Positions 22,606 to 34,389 are shown, counted from the stretch's first letter. The stretch is DNA of 64,000 bases from Aphelocoma coerulescens (GCF_041296385.1 NW_027184083.1:1178001-1242000); one strand, 5' to 3'. Made by a program: numbers and translations. Notes: generated by a model from the sequence alone, not told the origin.

Positions 22606-23489
22606 CCCAGGGGTGAATATTGGCCAACAACTTGAAATTAAAAGGTACCTTAATCTTGTGTGGTTGTGACTGATAGTGCTTGAGAAACTGGAACAATAAA
22701 AAGGAATGAGTGAGAATGAATGAAAATGTATGTGATAGAAATGTTAAACCCTGAAATATAACTTTCTTTTCTGGAGGGAGGCATATTGTATTAAGAGGAG
22801 AGAACTTTTGTATTCTAGGAGAAAGGGAAAGAGGTGGTAGGGTCCGAATAGTTGTTTGTTTTGTTGGTTTTTTTAAAAAAAGAAAAAAGTGGGAAACAAA
22901 GGCCTGGGAAGGATAGATAAGATCCTGAGAAAATGGGACATAAAACCAGTAAGCAAGAGTCAGGAAATAAAAAAGGGAATAGAGGCGTGCCAGCAGAGAT
23001 ACCCCAGGAAAGCCCTTTGGGAGTTATGTTAGCTAACTGGAATACTAATCCAAGTACAAAGAAAAAGCAAAGTCAAAATGATACAGTTTTGTATGTTTGA
23101 TTGGGCCAAGAAGGAAATAAGATCTGACCATGTTTACTGTCCTAGATATGGCTCTTTTGAAGTTTAGATCTGTCAGGCTTTACAAGTATTTGTAAATTCA
23201 AAAGAACCCTTTAACACAGAAGAAGGCAAGTACGCTTCATGCTGGGTGGGAAACATAGAGCCTAAGGGGATAAGAATTTTTAAGTTGTCAGAGACCCAAG
23301 AAAAGGGAAAACAAGAAAGAGAAGGGCTGGGACCCCCTGGAAGCATTGCCCCCTCCATTCCTGCCTGCCTCGCCCCAAGCCCAGGCTCCTGTTGTGCCAC
23401 TCGCAGCTGCACTGCCGGTCCTGGGGCCCGAGGTCCTGCCCATCCTAGCTCTTATGGCACCACCCGCGGCTCCACCACTTGTCCCAGCG

Positions 23490-23935
23490 GCAGCGGCGCC
23501 GCCGGTAACCCCGGTGCTCCCGCCACCCCCTCCAGCCCCTGCGGGTCCTGTGGGAGCCCAGCCCACCGCTTTTGGGGTTGCCCTCGCCCCTACACCGGCT
23601 CTAACCCCAGTTCCGATGTCCGTGGCTGTTCCATCAGCCCCTACCACCGCTGCGTTGCCTGCCACGGCTCCGCCAGTAGCCCCGGCATTCCCGCCGCCCC
23701 GTCCAGCCCCTGCGGGTCCGGCAGCAGCCCAGCCCCCCCTTACAGTGTTCCGCCCGTCCCTAGTCTGGGTATCTGCTCCGCGGCAGCCCAGCCCGCTGCT
23801 TTTAAGGCCCACCCCGCCCCTGCCCCGGCCCTGGTGGCGGCCCCAGTCCCGGCTCCGGCCCCGGTCCCGAGGTCCACGGCCGTTCCACCAGCCCCTGCCC
23901 CCACTGCATTGTCTGCCACGGCTCCATAGAACCCA
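23490..23935 (+). repeat. Imperfect GC-rich tandem repeat in gag
   Basis: Blocks such as TCCAGCCCCTGCGGGTCC and GCCTGCCACGGCTCC recur two to three times with drift, encoding Pro/Ala runs (APAGP, ALPATAP). All six frames are unusually open here, which creates several false ORFs. Confidence 0.7.
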
Positions 23936-25186
23936 GCTTCGGCCCCGCAGGCCGCGCTGGGTCCGCCGGCAGCTCAGAGTCATGCCGCCGTGGCTGCTGT
24001 GGACCATGTGCAGAGAGTCCATGCCAAGCTCTAGTATCCGCTGGAAGAACTTGTCCCCTTGGCGGTTCCGGTGGCAGTCCCTGCCTACGCCCCCGCACTC
24101 CTGGAGGAATCAGCCTCGGAGAGGATTCCCACCTCCTACCCTCCCTCCCTCGCCTGCACCATTCCCCTGGCAACGACCGCTTCTGCTGTTCCTCTTAAAG
24201 GAGAAGCAAAACACCAAAGTATGGGGAGCTCTGTTACAGAACAGCCCTCTCCCGACACCTCCCCAAGACAGGAAAGAAGTATCATAAGAGAAAAAGGACA
24301 CAAGAATTGGGATGGGGAGGTCCGTTTGTTCCCTTTAAGAGAAGTTTCAATGGGGGCTGGGGGAACAGGATTTGTAAACGTCCCCCTCACTTCTTCAGAT
24401 GTTAGAAATTTGAAAAAGGAGATTAAAGGATTGTTAGATGATCCTATGGGAACAGCTGAACAATTAGATCAATTTTTAGGCCCAAACATTTTCACTTGGG
24501 AAGAGATGCAAGCAATAATGAAAATATTATTTTCTCAAGAAGAATGAGAAATGATTAGAGTTGCAGGTATGAGAATTTGGGAAAGAGAGAACCAGCAGGG
24601 ACTGCCAGGAGACCAGAAGATGCCATTGACACCTCCTGCCTGGAATCACAATGAAGAGGCTGGGCAAAGGAATATGAATGATTACCATAATTTAATAATC
24701 AAAGGAATAAAAGAGGCAGCACCTCGGGGACAGAATTTAAAAAGGGTTTTTGAAGGGCAACAGGGAAAGGAAGAGTCTCCAACTGAATGGTTAGAGACAC
24801 TTAGGAGAAATATGAAACAATTTTCTGGGATAGATCCCGAGACAGTAGCTGGGCAGGCTTTACTAAGAGTCAATTTTGGCACTCATGCTTGGCCTGATAT
24901 TAGGAAGAAACTAGAAAAATTGGAAGACTGGCACGAAAGTTCATTAAATGATTTATTAAAAGAGGCTCAGAAAGTTTATGTCAGGAGAGATGAAGAAAAA
25001 GCCAAAGTAGAAGCCAAAATTATGGTAGCCACTATGAGAGAAAGTAACTTTCAAAGGAATCTGAGGTCTCCAAATACCACTCCTAGGAATTCGGGCTTTA
25101 GAAAAAGGGAAAAAGGGAAAAACAGGAACTCAGTACAAACAAAAACTCAGGAGCATTCTAGAACTGCTTGCTATTACTGTGGAGAG

Positions 25187-25929
25187 TGTCATACATGAAA
25201 TCCCTATTTGTGCTTGGTCTTTGCATATTAAGTGCTTTAATTAATTTGAGCTTAATATTTTTAAATTGAATGTTAAAATTAACCCATCAGCCCAGGTACA
25301 CAGATCAAGTTTTTATGGTCTTCCTGTGTTTACTGTATACTTTTACAAGTGTTTTAAGATGTGTTGGATGTATTTTTTTATGTTTTACTTGTACCTTGGT
25401 TTCAAGGCAGATTTTAAAAACCCCAGTTGCAACAAACAGCCCAGCCCCCATAGCCATACCCCCGTAAGCTCCATGACTCTTATCTCAACTAATACCACCC
25501 CTCTGACAAGGAGGAGCCATTGGTTGACAGAGGTAATCTGTCAAAGGGAAAACACCAAGCACCTTAAACTGTGGGCAGACTGTGGGCGGAGCAAAGGCTA
25601 TAAAAGGGAGCAAAAGAAAGACACGCCCCCTCATTTCCCCTTCCCCTCCAGCTTGCTAAGTTCAGTGCTGGAGAAACCTACTCCTTTTCAGGGGCCTTTA
25701 GAAATATATATATTTCTTTTTGACCAGCCTAGCACTGCAAGTTTTTTTTCTCTACCTGAGGTTCAGAGCTGCCTAAGCCTGAAGCTCCTGAATCCCTGCG
25801 CTCCTGGGGCATACCTCCTGAGCCACTAGGATCCCAAATTTTTATATTTTGTTAATTTTTGCAATTTTTCAATTTTTCTGTTTTAATAAATTGTTTTAAT
25901 TTCTACAAAGAGTTGTCTCATTCCTCACA
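25187..25929 (+). repeat. Solo LTR in the nucleocapsid codons of the class I gag
   Basis: 743 bp, from TGTCATACATG to TTCCTCACA, TSD GAGAG (25182-25186 and 25930-25934). TATAAAAGG near 25598 and AATAAA near 25885 fix plus orientation. It splits a zinc knuckle between CYYCGE and KGHFRREC. Confidence 0.88.
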
Positions 25930-26996
25930 GAGAGGAAGGGCATTTTAGAAGAGAATGCCCTCACTTAAGGAAGGACGTGAAAATCCTCTGAGAAATAAAC
26001 CCAGATGAGGAATAGGGATGTCACTGGCTCTATTTTCTGGGGGACAAATACCATCTAGAGCCTGTGATAACATTAAAAGTCGGTCCCCAGGAGGAGGAGT
26101 TAGAATTTGTGGTTGATACAGGGGCTGAAAGAACCTGCCTAGTGAATACTCCAAAAGTATGTAGTATAAGTAAAGATACTGTAAAAGTACCGGGGCAAAA
26201 GGAGAAAGTTTTACAGTCCCTGTCATAAAAGATGTGGTAATCGAAGGGGAAACTAGAATTTGGATGGGGGATGTTTTATTAGTCCCTGGGGCAGGTAGCA
26301 ATTTACTAGGGAGGGATTTACAGGTGGAGTTGGGAATAGGAGTTATACCAGAAGAAAGGAATATGACGGCTAAAATTTTAAAACTTGGTCAAGAAGATGA
26401 AAAGAAAATTAACAAGGAAGTTTGGGCTGGGGAAGGGAATAGAGGAGGACTGGATATTGACCCCATAAGGGTCACGACTGAGAAAGAAGAATGTCCCATA
26501 TGCGTACATCAGTACCCTATATCCTTAGAAGGACAAGAAGGCTTAAAACCAGTAATAGAGGGACTAATAAAGGATGGGACATTAGAACCTTGTATGTCTC
26601 CTCATAACAACCCTATTCTACCAGTAAAAAAGCCTGATGGGACTTATAGATTAGTGCAAGACTTACAGGAAGTTAATAAGAGGACTCGGGCTCGTTATCC
26701 TGTGGTACCCAATCCCTATACTCTCCTGAATAAAGTCCCACCCCAGCACCAGAGGATTAGTGTAGTGGATTTAAAAAATGCTTTCTGGACCTGCCCACTG
26801 GCTGAAGAAAGCCGAGATATTTTCGCCTTTGAATGGGAGGATCCAAATACCGGGAGAAAGCAGCAACTGAGATGGACAAGATTACCACAGGGATTTACAG
26901 AATCTCCAAACCTATTTGGACAAGCTTTAGAAATAATATTACAAACTTTCCCTACTCTACCAGGAATACAAATAATCCAGTATGTGGATGATCTCT

Positions 26997-27437
26997 TGTT
27001 GCAGAATGATTAGAGGATCAGGGACATGGATTATTGATAAAGGGAACAAATCAATAACAGAACTGGGCAGGCAAAGGCCTGCAAGCAAAGGCCTGCATGG
27101 GAAAAAGCCTCCATGAGAAGTGCCTGTGTGAGAAACAGGCCTGGGAATAAAAAGGGAGTTTTAAGGAGGTACAGTCCTGTGCTGATAAGATATACTGACC
27201 GTGAGAAGGGAGGAAGATTTTTGATCTCTCAAGACAAAACATAAAGCTTGCCAAATGTAGTCTTTTATCTAACCCAATTATGTAGAAGTAAGAATGCGCC
27301 TTTGTAAGCTTAAACTAATTAAAGAACTGATAAGCTTGTATTCAATACTATATAAGTGCCTCTGTATTGCTAATAAACGAAGCTTGCTTTACCAATCACA
27401 TTGATTGTCTGCATTGTTTCCCCCAACGAAGTCGGCA
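26997..27437 (+). repeat. 5' LTR of class II provirus K1
   Basis: 441 bp, from TGTTGCAGAATGATT to GAAGTCGGCA. ACTATATAAG near 27347 is the likely TATA box and TAATAAACG near 27371 the polyadenylation signal. Confidence 0.92.
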
Positions 27438-27440
27438 TTT

Positions 27441-27458
27441 TGGCGCCCGAACAGGGAC
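27441..27458 (+). promoter_or_regulatory. Primer-binding site, tRNA-Lys3 type
   Basis: TGGCGCCCGAACAGGGAC, three bases after the LTR, is the exact complement of the tRNA-Lys3 3' end. Confidence 0.95.
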
Positions 27459-27683
27459 TGGGACTTTGTTTTCTTGACTAAGGTGGGAGACCGACGTGGC
27501 ACCGATATAGCAGCAATCGGGGGGCAAAAGATCAGCAGCTGCAGGCAAGCGTCTGATCCGTGCCTGGACTGACCTGAAACAGGGGTCCGCCGTATCAGCT
27601 GACAAGGGCAAACCTGGGAAAAGGCTGCACAAATCCTCTCGACAGGGACAGCGGTAAGACGCAGATTGCGGTAGGACGCAGAT

Positions 27684-29010
27684 ATGGAAACAGAGGTGAC
27701 CCTTGATTTATTTTTACACTTTTTAGAAAAGCAGGGAGTTAAAGAAGTAAACCTTTGTAAGGAACTAGCTGATCCAAGATCGTTCAAAAAGAAAGCTAAA
27801 GAAGCAAAAGCTCTCGGATTAACCTGGAGAGCAGTAACTGGCACTCTCGCAGAGATGAAAACAGAGAGGACAGTGGCCGCAGCCGCCATAGAGGCTTTAG
27901 AGAATAGCAGCTCCGAGAAGGGAACAGACAGGGGTCTTACGGAGCGGCGGCCAGAGACCAGAGAGGAGCCCAGGGTAGCACGGTTCTTTGGGCTGGCAGC
28001 AAGAAAACCGATTAAAAGCACAGCAGCACCCGTCTGCTCACTGCAGGAGCTGCTGAACTCAGCAGGGCAGGATGTTATCCTTCCGATGCCTGAGAGAGTA
28101 ATGACCACGAACACGGAAACAGAGCCTCCCGACCCAGGGGGCAGGGCGCAGGCGGGCCAAGGAGACACAGGCAGTCCTGCTGCCCGGCCGAAAGCGGCAG
28201 AGCAACCCAGAGGTCCTAGCTCCTGGCCAAAAGCGGCAGAGAGCAACCCCCCCCCCGCCGAACAACAGAGTAATGTCCGGCTGCAAAGCAGCTTCTGCGG
28301 TTTTGTCGCCTGCAGAGCCAGAGCCAGCCAGGGCTGCCGGGAGTCGGCCCTGGGAGGGGGAAAAGCACCAAGAAATGATGCAAGAAGTAATCAAAAAGCT
28401 TGCTGGCTTATCTACACGAAGCATTTTACAGTCTGTCTTTACAGCAGATGTCCTGTGTCCGAATGATTGCATCAGCATCGCACACTTGTTGTTGACCCCT
28501 TCACAGTTCCTGCTCTGGGAGCGAACGTAGAAACAGCTAGCACAAGAAGAAGCTAGCAAACATCAAAGTGACACACAAGACCCACTGTATGCACTCCAAG
28601 CTGACATGCTAACTGGGAGCAGAGCTTACGGGGCAACAGTAACACAGCTGACCATGCCCGTAGTCATTCATTAGTTGTCACAGACTCTTGCCCACAAAGT
28701 CTTGTTGTCAGTACCTGAAAAGAAGAAGTTTCCCTTGTATGCAGCAGTCCGACAGGGGCTGTCAAAGCCATATAATCAGTTTATCGACCGTTTGTCAGCA
28801 GCCTTAAAGGATGCAACTGAGCGCTCTGAAGAGCTCCAAGAGCAAATGTTCCGAATACTTGCCTTTGAAAATGCTAATAGGCAAACTAAGACAATTCTTG
28901 CCATGCTGCCCCAAGGCAGAACAGTCATCTCAAACAGCTGCATTTACTGCAACGCTGCAGAATGTCCTGCAACAACAGGGACAAGTCATTGCCGCAGCAC
29001 TGACCAGAGG
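27684..29010 (+). pseudogene. gag: gag of class II provirus K1 (broken)
   Basis: ATG at 27684 with a matrix-like start; the AKALGLTWRAVT stretch is shared with the gag at 49044. The frame runs to 28466 but leaves the family alignment after about 28280. Capsid codons follow in other frames (SILQSVFTADVLCPNDC near 28430, then YAAVRQGLSKPYNQFIDRLSAAL near 28738-28800), with in-frame stops near 28530 and 28674. The reading ends at a deletion junction near 29010, so the nucleocapsid knuckles are absent. Confidence 0.8.
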
Positions 29011-29460
29011 GGTGCCCAGCAAGTGGTGCCGTGCTACAGGACCCCAAAGTGAGAAGGCACAGTCAGCATCAGCTCCTGAGGAAAGTGACGCCACTACTAC
29101 AACAGCTGGAACTCTGAGACCTTGGTCCCGAGAAGCCTTGGGAGAGGCTGCAGACGTGGCTGAGTGAAGGAGCTGAGGACTTGCCAGATCCACCACTTTC
29201 CGTAGCAGGAGAAATAGTGAGACTCTGGGGCGAATGTAACAGCTGCCCTAGGTGGTTGCTAGTGACTTGTGGTGGGTGTCGGGGAACTCTCTCCAAAGGC
29301 AAAACTAAGAAAGAGAATTGCATAAATTTTTGGGTATAACACCAAACACAGAAGTAGAGTGAAAAATTGTTTTTTGACTGTCTTGAGACAAGAGCATTAG
29401 TGGACATTTTCAATCAGCTGTCCACCCATTTAGATTGAGTGAAGGCAGTAAATCTGGCTA
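29011..29460 (+). pseudogene. Integrase tail plus remnant of the Cys-rich ORF
   Basis: VPSKWCRATG...EESDATTTTAGT matches the integrase tail frame at 55740-55911. The overlapping frame gives LSEGAEDLP, ECNSCPRWLLVTCGGC and DCLETRALVDIF, matching the Cys-rich ORF at 55778-56371. Several stops break it, and the third CxxC pair is lost by a local deletion. Confidence 0.7.
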
Positions 29461-29469
29461 GCATCTATG

Positions 29470-29978
29470 TTTTTACCTGGTTCTTCAGCAGCCAGGGCTT
29501 ATGCTATTTTGCTTAAACTTGCTTGCTGGGAGAGGGATAAGTTAAACATAACTTCACAAATGCTTGATGAGTTAAGCATAGATGTTACTAGTGTTAGACA
29601 TACAATATTACAAAATTAAGTAGCCATTGATTTTTTACTATTAGCTCACAGCTGCAGCTGTGAAGAATTCTAAGGTATGTGCTGTATGAATCTTTCTGAC
29701 CACTCTGTCCTGATTCACAAGCAGATAAGTGAGTTACATCAATTAACCACACAATTACGGAAAGAAGATAGTCTCAGCTTAGAAGGATGGTTAAAGTCAC
29801 TAAGTTTAAGACCATGGCTAGTTTCACTCGCGCAGCATTTTATTACCGTAGGACTAGTAATATTATTACTAATAGTGTGCTTACCTTGCCTATGCCAATG
29901 CTTGCAAAAGATGATATACAAAGTTACTTCATCTGTAGCCAATCAAATATTGCCTTTACAAAAAGAAAAAAGGGGAAT
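29470..29978 (+). pseudogene. env: env transmembrane-subunit remnant
   Basis: The frame through 29580-29978 reads a coiled-coil and disulphide region with a C-x6-C-C motif (Cys codon 29659-29661, CysCys codons 29680-29685) that contains an in-frame TAA, then a heptad stretch (ISELHQLTTQL) and a membrane anchor (GLVILLLIVCLPCLC) with a Cys-rich tail. C-x6-C-C is the gamma/alpha/D-type transmembrane pattern, not that of classical betaretroviruses. The surface subunit is gone. Confidence 0.75.
29960..29978 (+). promoter_or_regulatory. Polypurine tract of provirus K1
   Basis: AAAAAGAAAAAAGGGGAAT directly before the 3' LTR, the usual plus-strand primer. Confidence 0.85.
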
Positions 29979-30421
29979 TGTTGCAGAATGATTAGAGGAT
30001 CTGGGACATGGATTATTGATAAAAGGAACAAATCAATAACATAACTGGGCAGGCAAAAGCCTGCAAGCAAAGGCCTGCATGAGAAAAAGCCTCCATGAGA
30101 AGTGCCTGTGTGAGAAATAGGCCTGGGAACAAAAAGGGAGTTTTTAGGAGGTACAGTGCTGTTCTGATAAAAATGTGCTGACCATGAGAAGGGAGGAAAG
30201 ATTTTTGATCTCTCAAGACAAAACATAAAGCTTGCCAAATGTAGTTTTTTATCTAACCCAATTATGTAGAAGTAAGAATGCGCCTTTGTAAGCTTAAACT
30301 AATTAAAGAACCGATAAGCTTGTATTCAATACTATATAAGTGCCTCTGTATTGCTAATAAACGAAGCTTGCTCTACCAATCACATTGATTGTCTGCATGG
30401 TTTCCCCCACCGAAGTCGGCA
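29979..30421 (+). repeat. 3' LTR of class II provirus K1
   Basis: 443 bp, same family and ends as 26997-27437, followed by the TSD copy ATCTCT. Confidence 0.92.
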
Positions 30422-31312
30422 ATCTCTTATTATCTGGGGAAGCTGAAAGTGAAGTCAGAGAAGCAACGATAAAACTTCTGAATTTTCTTGGAGAAAAGGG
30501 GTTAAGAGTATCAAAAGGGAAACTGCAATTTGTAGAATCAGAAGTAAAATATCTTGGTCACTTAATAAGCAAGGGAAGTCGAAAATTAAACCCTGAGAGA
30601 ATCGAAGGGATTCTATCCCTTCCCCCTCCCTCTTCAAGGAGAGAAATTAGAAAGGTACTTGGATTATTGGGATATTGTAGACTATGGATCGAAGGATATA
30701 CACAAGCTGTAAAATTTCTGTATGGAAAGTGGACAGAAGGAGATGATATAAAATGGACCAAAGAAGATAATGAGAAATTAGAGGAGGTGAAATTAAAACT
30801 CGCCTCAGTACCCGCTTTAAGCTTACCCTCATTAGAAAAACCTTTTCATCTGTATGTGAACGTGGAAAGTGGAGTAGCTCATGGCGTTCTGGTCCAGGAG
30901 TGGGGAGGAATGAAGAGACCAAGAGCTTACTTGTCAAAGATGTTAGATCCAGTAAGCCATGGCTGGCCAATATGTATTCAAGCTATAGCAACTACTGCAA
31001 TCTTGGTAGAAGAAAGTCGTAAACTTACTTTTGGGAGCAAGCTAATAGTGTACACACCACATGCAGTTCAAAATGTGCTAAACCAGAAAGCTGAAAAATG
31101 GTTAACAGACTCTAGGATGCTAAAATATGAAGCAATTCTGATAGATAGTGGTGATTTGACATTAGAAGTGAGTAAGAGTCTAAATCCAGCTCAATTCTTA
31201 TATGGAGAGCCAAAAGATAACACATAACTGCTTAGAAATTATCCAATACCAAACCAAAGTTCGAGAAGATCTCGAGGAACAAGCCCTTTCAGAAGGAGAA
31301 ATAATATATGTA

Positions 31313-31676
31313 TGTAGATACAAAATGCTACTAGCAAGGATTTTCTTGCTATTTTCTAAGTCCGTGAGAGACTTTTCTCTCTCACAAAAGATAGTAGCAG
31401 AGTTCTGTAAACAATCAAACCACCTGCAACCTTGAAAAGTCTTGTTTATGGTCTAGTAGAAAAATATTTTGACAATGGATGTTTTAGGATTTTAGCCAAT
31501 CACCCCAAGGGTGATCCTTGGTCCAATTAGACTATGAATAAAAAAGTCTATAAAAGAGTTTGTAAAATAATTAAATAAATCAATCTTGCTGCACAATTCC
31601 TGCCTGCTGGATCTTTTCTCCTCCTCCTCCCTATGGCTGCAGGACATGGTGATATACCCTAGGGCCTAGGCCTGCA
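31313..31676 (+). repeat. 5' LTR of class II provirus K2
   Basis: About 364 bp, from TGTAGATACAAAATG to GGCCTGCA. TATAAAAGAG near 31549 and AATAAATC near 31574. The left edge is set by loss of pol homology and a TG start. Confidence 0.78.
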
Positions 31677-31684
31677 GTAATATT

Positions 31685-31702
31685 TGGTGCTGCCCGACGT
31701 GA
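31685..31702 (+). promoter_or_regulatory. Primer-binding site, possibly tRNA-Trp type
   Basis: TGGTGCTGCCCGACGTGA resembles the tRNA-Trp site (TGGTG...CCCGACGTGAT), with changes in the middle. The tRNA identity is tentative. Confidence 0.55.
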
Positions 31703-31809
31703 TCTGAAAACTGCGAAATGTCCTGCTGCTGCAAGCCAAGCAGAATTTCTCTAGAAGTACGCTGTTCCCCTTCCCCCCCCGGGACGAGGAGGTCCGACGT
31801 GACTGAGAA

Positions 31810-34389
31810 ATGGCGAACAGTGGCTTACAAACCGACGCTGTGGTAATGGTCTGGAAAGGTGTGTTTAGCATATTGAACACTTCCATTCCTGAAAACTCAG
31901 TTCAGGAATTATTAGATTGGGCTACCTTACAAGGGATTTCCATGGACAGAGATACTGCCCTGGACTTTACCTTATGGCAGGAACTTGGCTGTGCTGTCCA
32001 GCACAAACTCCCGTTTGGAGACCCAGCAGTGTTAGAACTATACCAAACCTGGCGTTCGTTATTTATTCTGCTGACCGACCTCGACTGTGGCAGCAGAGTT
32101 GGCTCGCCTGTTTCGGTAATGAGTGATGGAGGGATGTCCGAACAGGACCCCTCTGACCGGGCTCCAGGGGCAAGTGATGGTGGATCAGGAAAAAAAACCC
32201 CAGCTCCACAGACAGAGCCTGCGCTGGCTCACCCTGCACAATCGCAGGACTCCGCGGCCCCCAGGGACCCTGCGCCAACAGAGGCGGGGATGTCGGGGCA
32301 GCGGGAGGGCACTCAGTATGTCTTGCTGCTCGGCTCGGTGGCGGCCATGGCTTATCCAGAGCCGCAAATTAGCGGCTTAGCGAATTGGACCGTGATGGCT
32401 CCTAGCCCGTTTGCGTGTGCACCAGCAGAGCAAAAGCCACCCGGAAGTCCTTTCTTAGCCGGCGTAGCTCCAGGAGTGACTGCACCGAGACTGCCTGGGT
32501 GTGGTCCGCTGCCCTCCTTGGGGCTGGACTGTCCTGCACCGCTACAGAACCGAGCCATTGACCTTTTAATACAGCATCTGCCTTTGCTGACAGAGTTACC
32601 GAGCATATCCCAAAAGCTGGATGACCTGCTCAGCTTGCAAAAGCAGCTGCTGCAGACACCAGAGGCACCCCGGCACGTGGGGTGCTCCGGGCCCGCGTCT
32701 CGCGCGGGTGGCGCGGCTCCGAACCAGGGAGTGGCGCGGCCAGCAGCAAACCCGGAAGTAGCGCTGCTGCGGGAAAACCCGGAAGCGGCCGCAGCTGCAG
32801 AGCGGCGGCCAGTGGTGGGGGCACCAAATGCGGCCGCGGAGTGAGAAACAGCAGCAGTTTCGGCAGCGGCGCCGGGCGCTGGCACGGTGCAAGACACAAG
32901 CGTGGCACCGAGCACGGCTGCAGTGCGGGGGTCAGAGATGGCGCTGAACTCTGCCACGGTGCAAGAGACAAGCGCGGCGCCGAGCGCAGCTGTAGCCCCA
33001 GAGATGGCGGCAGTAGCTCCAGTACCGGCTCGGTCGGGACTGGCTGAGACGGCCTGCCGTAAAGAAGCTGCTGTTCAAACTGCAGTGCAGCCAGCTGTAG
33101 TCTGTGCTGTCTGTTCTGTCCCTAGCCAACCTAGCCAAAGTGCCCCTCTCCGTCCACCTCTGTTTGCTCCCAGCGTCTCAGAGTTGCCTTTGCCTCATGA
33201 TTCCTCTTCAGGCAGTGAGGCAGATGAGGTTCTGGCCCCAGGTGATAAGGCGGCTGTAGCCGGGCAGTGAAGGAAAAGGCTGCGCCGGTCTCGCCCCTGG
33301 ACCTTTCAGGACTGCACGGTAACAGTGCGTCCGACCCATTATAATCGCTTCTTAGAGTCAGTTAAGATGCGAGCATTGGAGGAGGGTGACTGGAGGTTAT
33401 TGGAAACACTTGGAATCCCAAATAGATTTGAGGATTCTGGGGGTAATCGGGGAGCTGTTACACTTCATCCACAGGCTGTGCCAGAAGTTCAGGATGGTAG
33501 TGACTCCCCAAAAGGGGAGATCCAAGCTTTCCCGGTGTATAAGGCTCTCCCAAATTCAGGCGAGCATGATAAGCATGAGGTGATCCCTTGGAAGGTTTTC
33601 CAGGACCTGCAATCCAAGGTGGCACAACATGGGCTAGGTTCTGCTGAGATTATGCAGATAATAAGGGTGATAAATACAGATTTGCTTTCTCCATTTGATA
33701 TCAGACACTTAGGTCAAATTCTATTTCAACCTGTACAATTTCCAGTTTTTGAGAAAACCTGGAGAAAGCTGGCCGGCAAGGCTGCATTAGCAAATTTGCA
33801 GCTCCCTGCTGCCAATCCTAGATGGACAGCGGGAACGGATGCTTTGATGGGGACTGGTGCCTTCTCTGATCCCTGTCTACAGGGTAACTTGTCCTCTAGC
33901 GTCCTGCAGCAAGCTCAGCAGGTCAGCATGGCTGCCCTGTTGAAAACCATAGAGTTGTCTGCGCCCAGAAAGCGATATACTGAAATAGTTCAAGGGAAAT
34001 CAGAGTCATTCCTCTCTTTTGTAGAGAAAGTCGCTGCTTCTCTTGAGAAGCAGGTTGAGGATGACGGGTTAAGACAGATGTTGTTAAGGCAGTTAGTGAG
34101 AGATAACACAAATGAAGAGTGCAGAAAATTCATAGATGCCTTACCAGGGGATCCTGAGGTAACAGACATAGTCGAGGCCTGTGCTAAGGTGGGATCTGGG
34201 AACCAGAAAAGGTCTGCTTTGGCTGCGTTCCTGCAGCCTGTTCACACATCTTCTGGTCGTGAACCAAAGCCACCAAAACAGGTGAAGAAATGGAAGCGGC
34301 CTAAGCCGAGCCAAAAAGAGAACACACCGAACCCCCAGTGCAAGAGGTGTGACAGACCAGGGTATTGCTTGGACTATTGTAGATCCTAG
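31810..34389 (+). pseudogene. gag: gag of class II provirus K2, nearly intact (two in-frame stops)
   Basis: One frame from ATG 31810 to TAG 34389, about 860 codons, broken only by TGA at 32842-32844 and at 33268-33270. Matrix (residues 1-about 95), a long Ala/Pro/Gly-rich region, capsid from about 33510 (QAFPVYKALPNSG onward, with an MHR-like QGKSESFLSFVEKVAASL) and a basic nucleocapsid. The knuckle CKRCDRPGYCLDYC has Tyr where the zinc-binding His should be. Gag forms the core; this copy could give only fragments. Both stops can arise by single transitions, which fits simple decay. Confidence 0.85.

Larger units (their letters stand above)
22933..25991 (+). pseudogene. gag: gag of the plus-strand class I provirus (broken)
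   Basis: Start ATG at 22933 with an MGHKTSK beginning, a myristoylation-type glycine. The matrix part reads to VLYV then hits stops and frameshifts. A long Pro/Ala-rich region follows (23346-24287 in one frame), then capsid from LFPLREVSMG (about 24330) with an in-frame TGA at 24545-24547, continuing MIRVAGMRIWEREN and the major homology region (QGKEESPTEWLE near 24770). The nucleocapsid knuckle begins CYYCG and is cut by the solo LTR at 25187. Its other half (GHFRREC) resumes at 25935. The gag stop TGA at 25989-25991 is in frame with the protease that follows. Confidence 0.85.
26997..30421 (+). mobile_element. Class II provirus (family K1) inside class I RT
   Basis: LTR-PBS-gag-(deleted pol)-integrase end-Cys-rich ORF remnant-env remnant-LTR. 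The 6-bp TSD is ATCTCT (26991-26996 and 30422-30427). The LTRs differ at roughly 20 sites by eye, so it is much older than the Y-box element. Its internal part is close to the provirus at 48361-56353. Most of pol is missing through one deletion joining late gag to the end of integrase near 29010. Confidence 0.92.
20976..31312 (+). mobile_element. Class I (gamma-like) provirus, plus strand, repeatedly interrupted
   Basis: LTR, tRNA-Ile PBS, leader, gag, pro and pol to the start of RNase H. It is interrupted by a solo LTR (25187-25929) and by a class II provirus (26997-30421), and cut off at 31312 by another class II element. The 3' part (rest of RNase H, integrase, env, 3' LTR) is not found in the window. 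Gag and pro-pol share one frame separated by a stop, as in gammaretroviruses. Degraded by stops and frameshifts. Confidence 0.85.
25992..31312 (+). pseudogene. pol: pro-pol of the plus-strand class I provirus (interrupted)
   Basis: Protease with DTGAE (Asp codon at 26115) follows the gag TGA in frame; a second in-frame TAG lies at 26013. RT runs from about 26480 (NPILPVKKPDGTYR, LVQDLQEVN, LPQGF) to the YVDDLL codons at 26980-26996, where a class II provirus is inserted. It resumes at 30422 with LLSGEAESEV, the RT thumb/connection (KYLGHLIS, LLGYCRLWI, VAHGVLVQEWG, SKMLDPVSHGWP) and ends at 31312 at the edge of RNase H. Apart from the insertions, the 26234-26996 and 30422-31225 stretches are open. 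Confidence 0.87.

Noticed and set aside
23246..24287. Three long overlapping frames (227, 313 and 244 codons) suggesting a novel protein
   Set aside because: They fall in the GC-rich Pro/Ala block of gag, where every frame is open. The flanking matrix and capsid homology explains the region.
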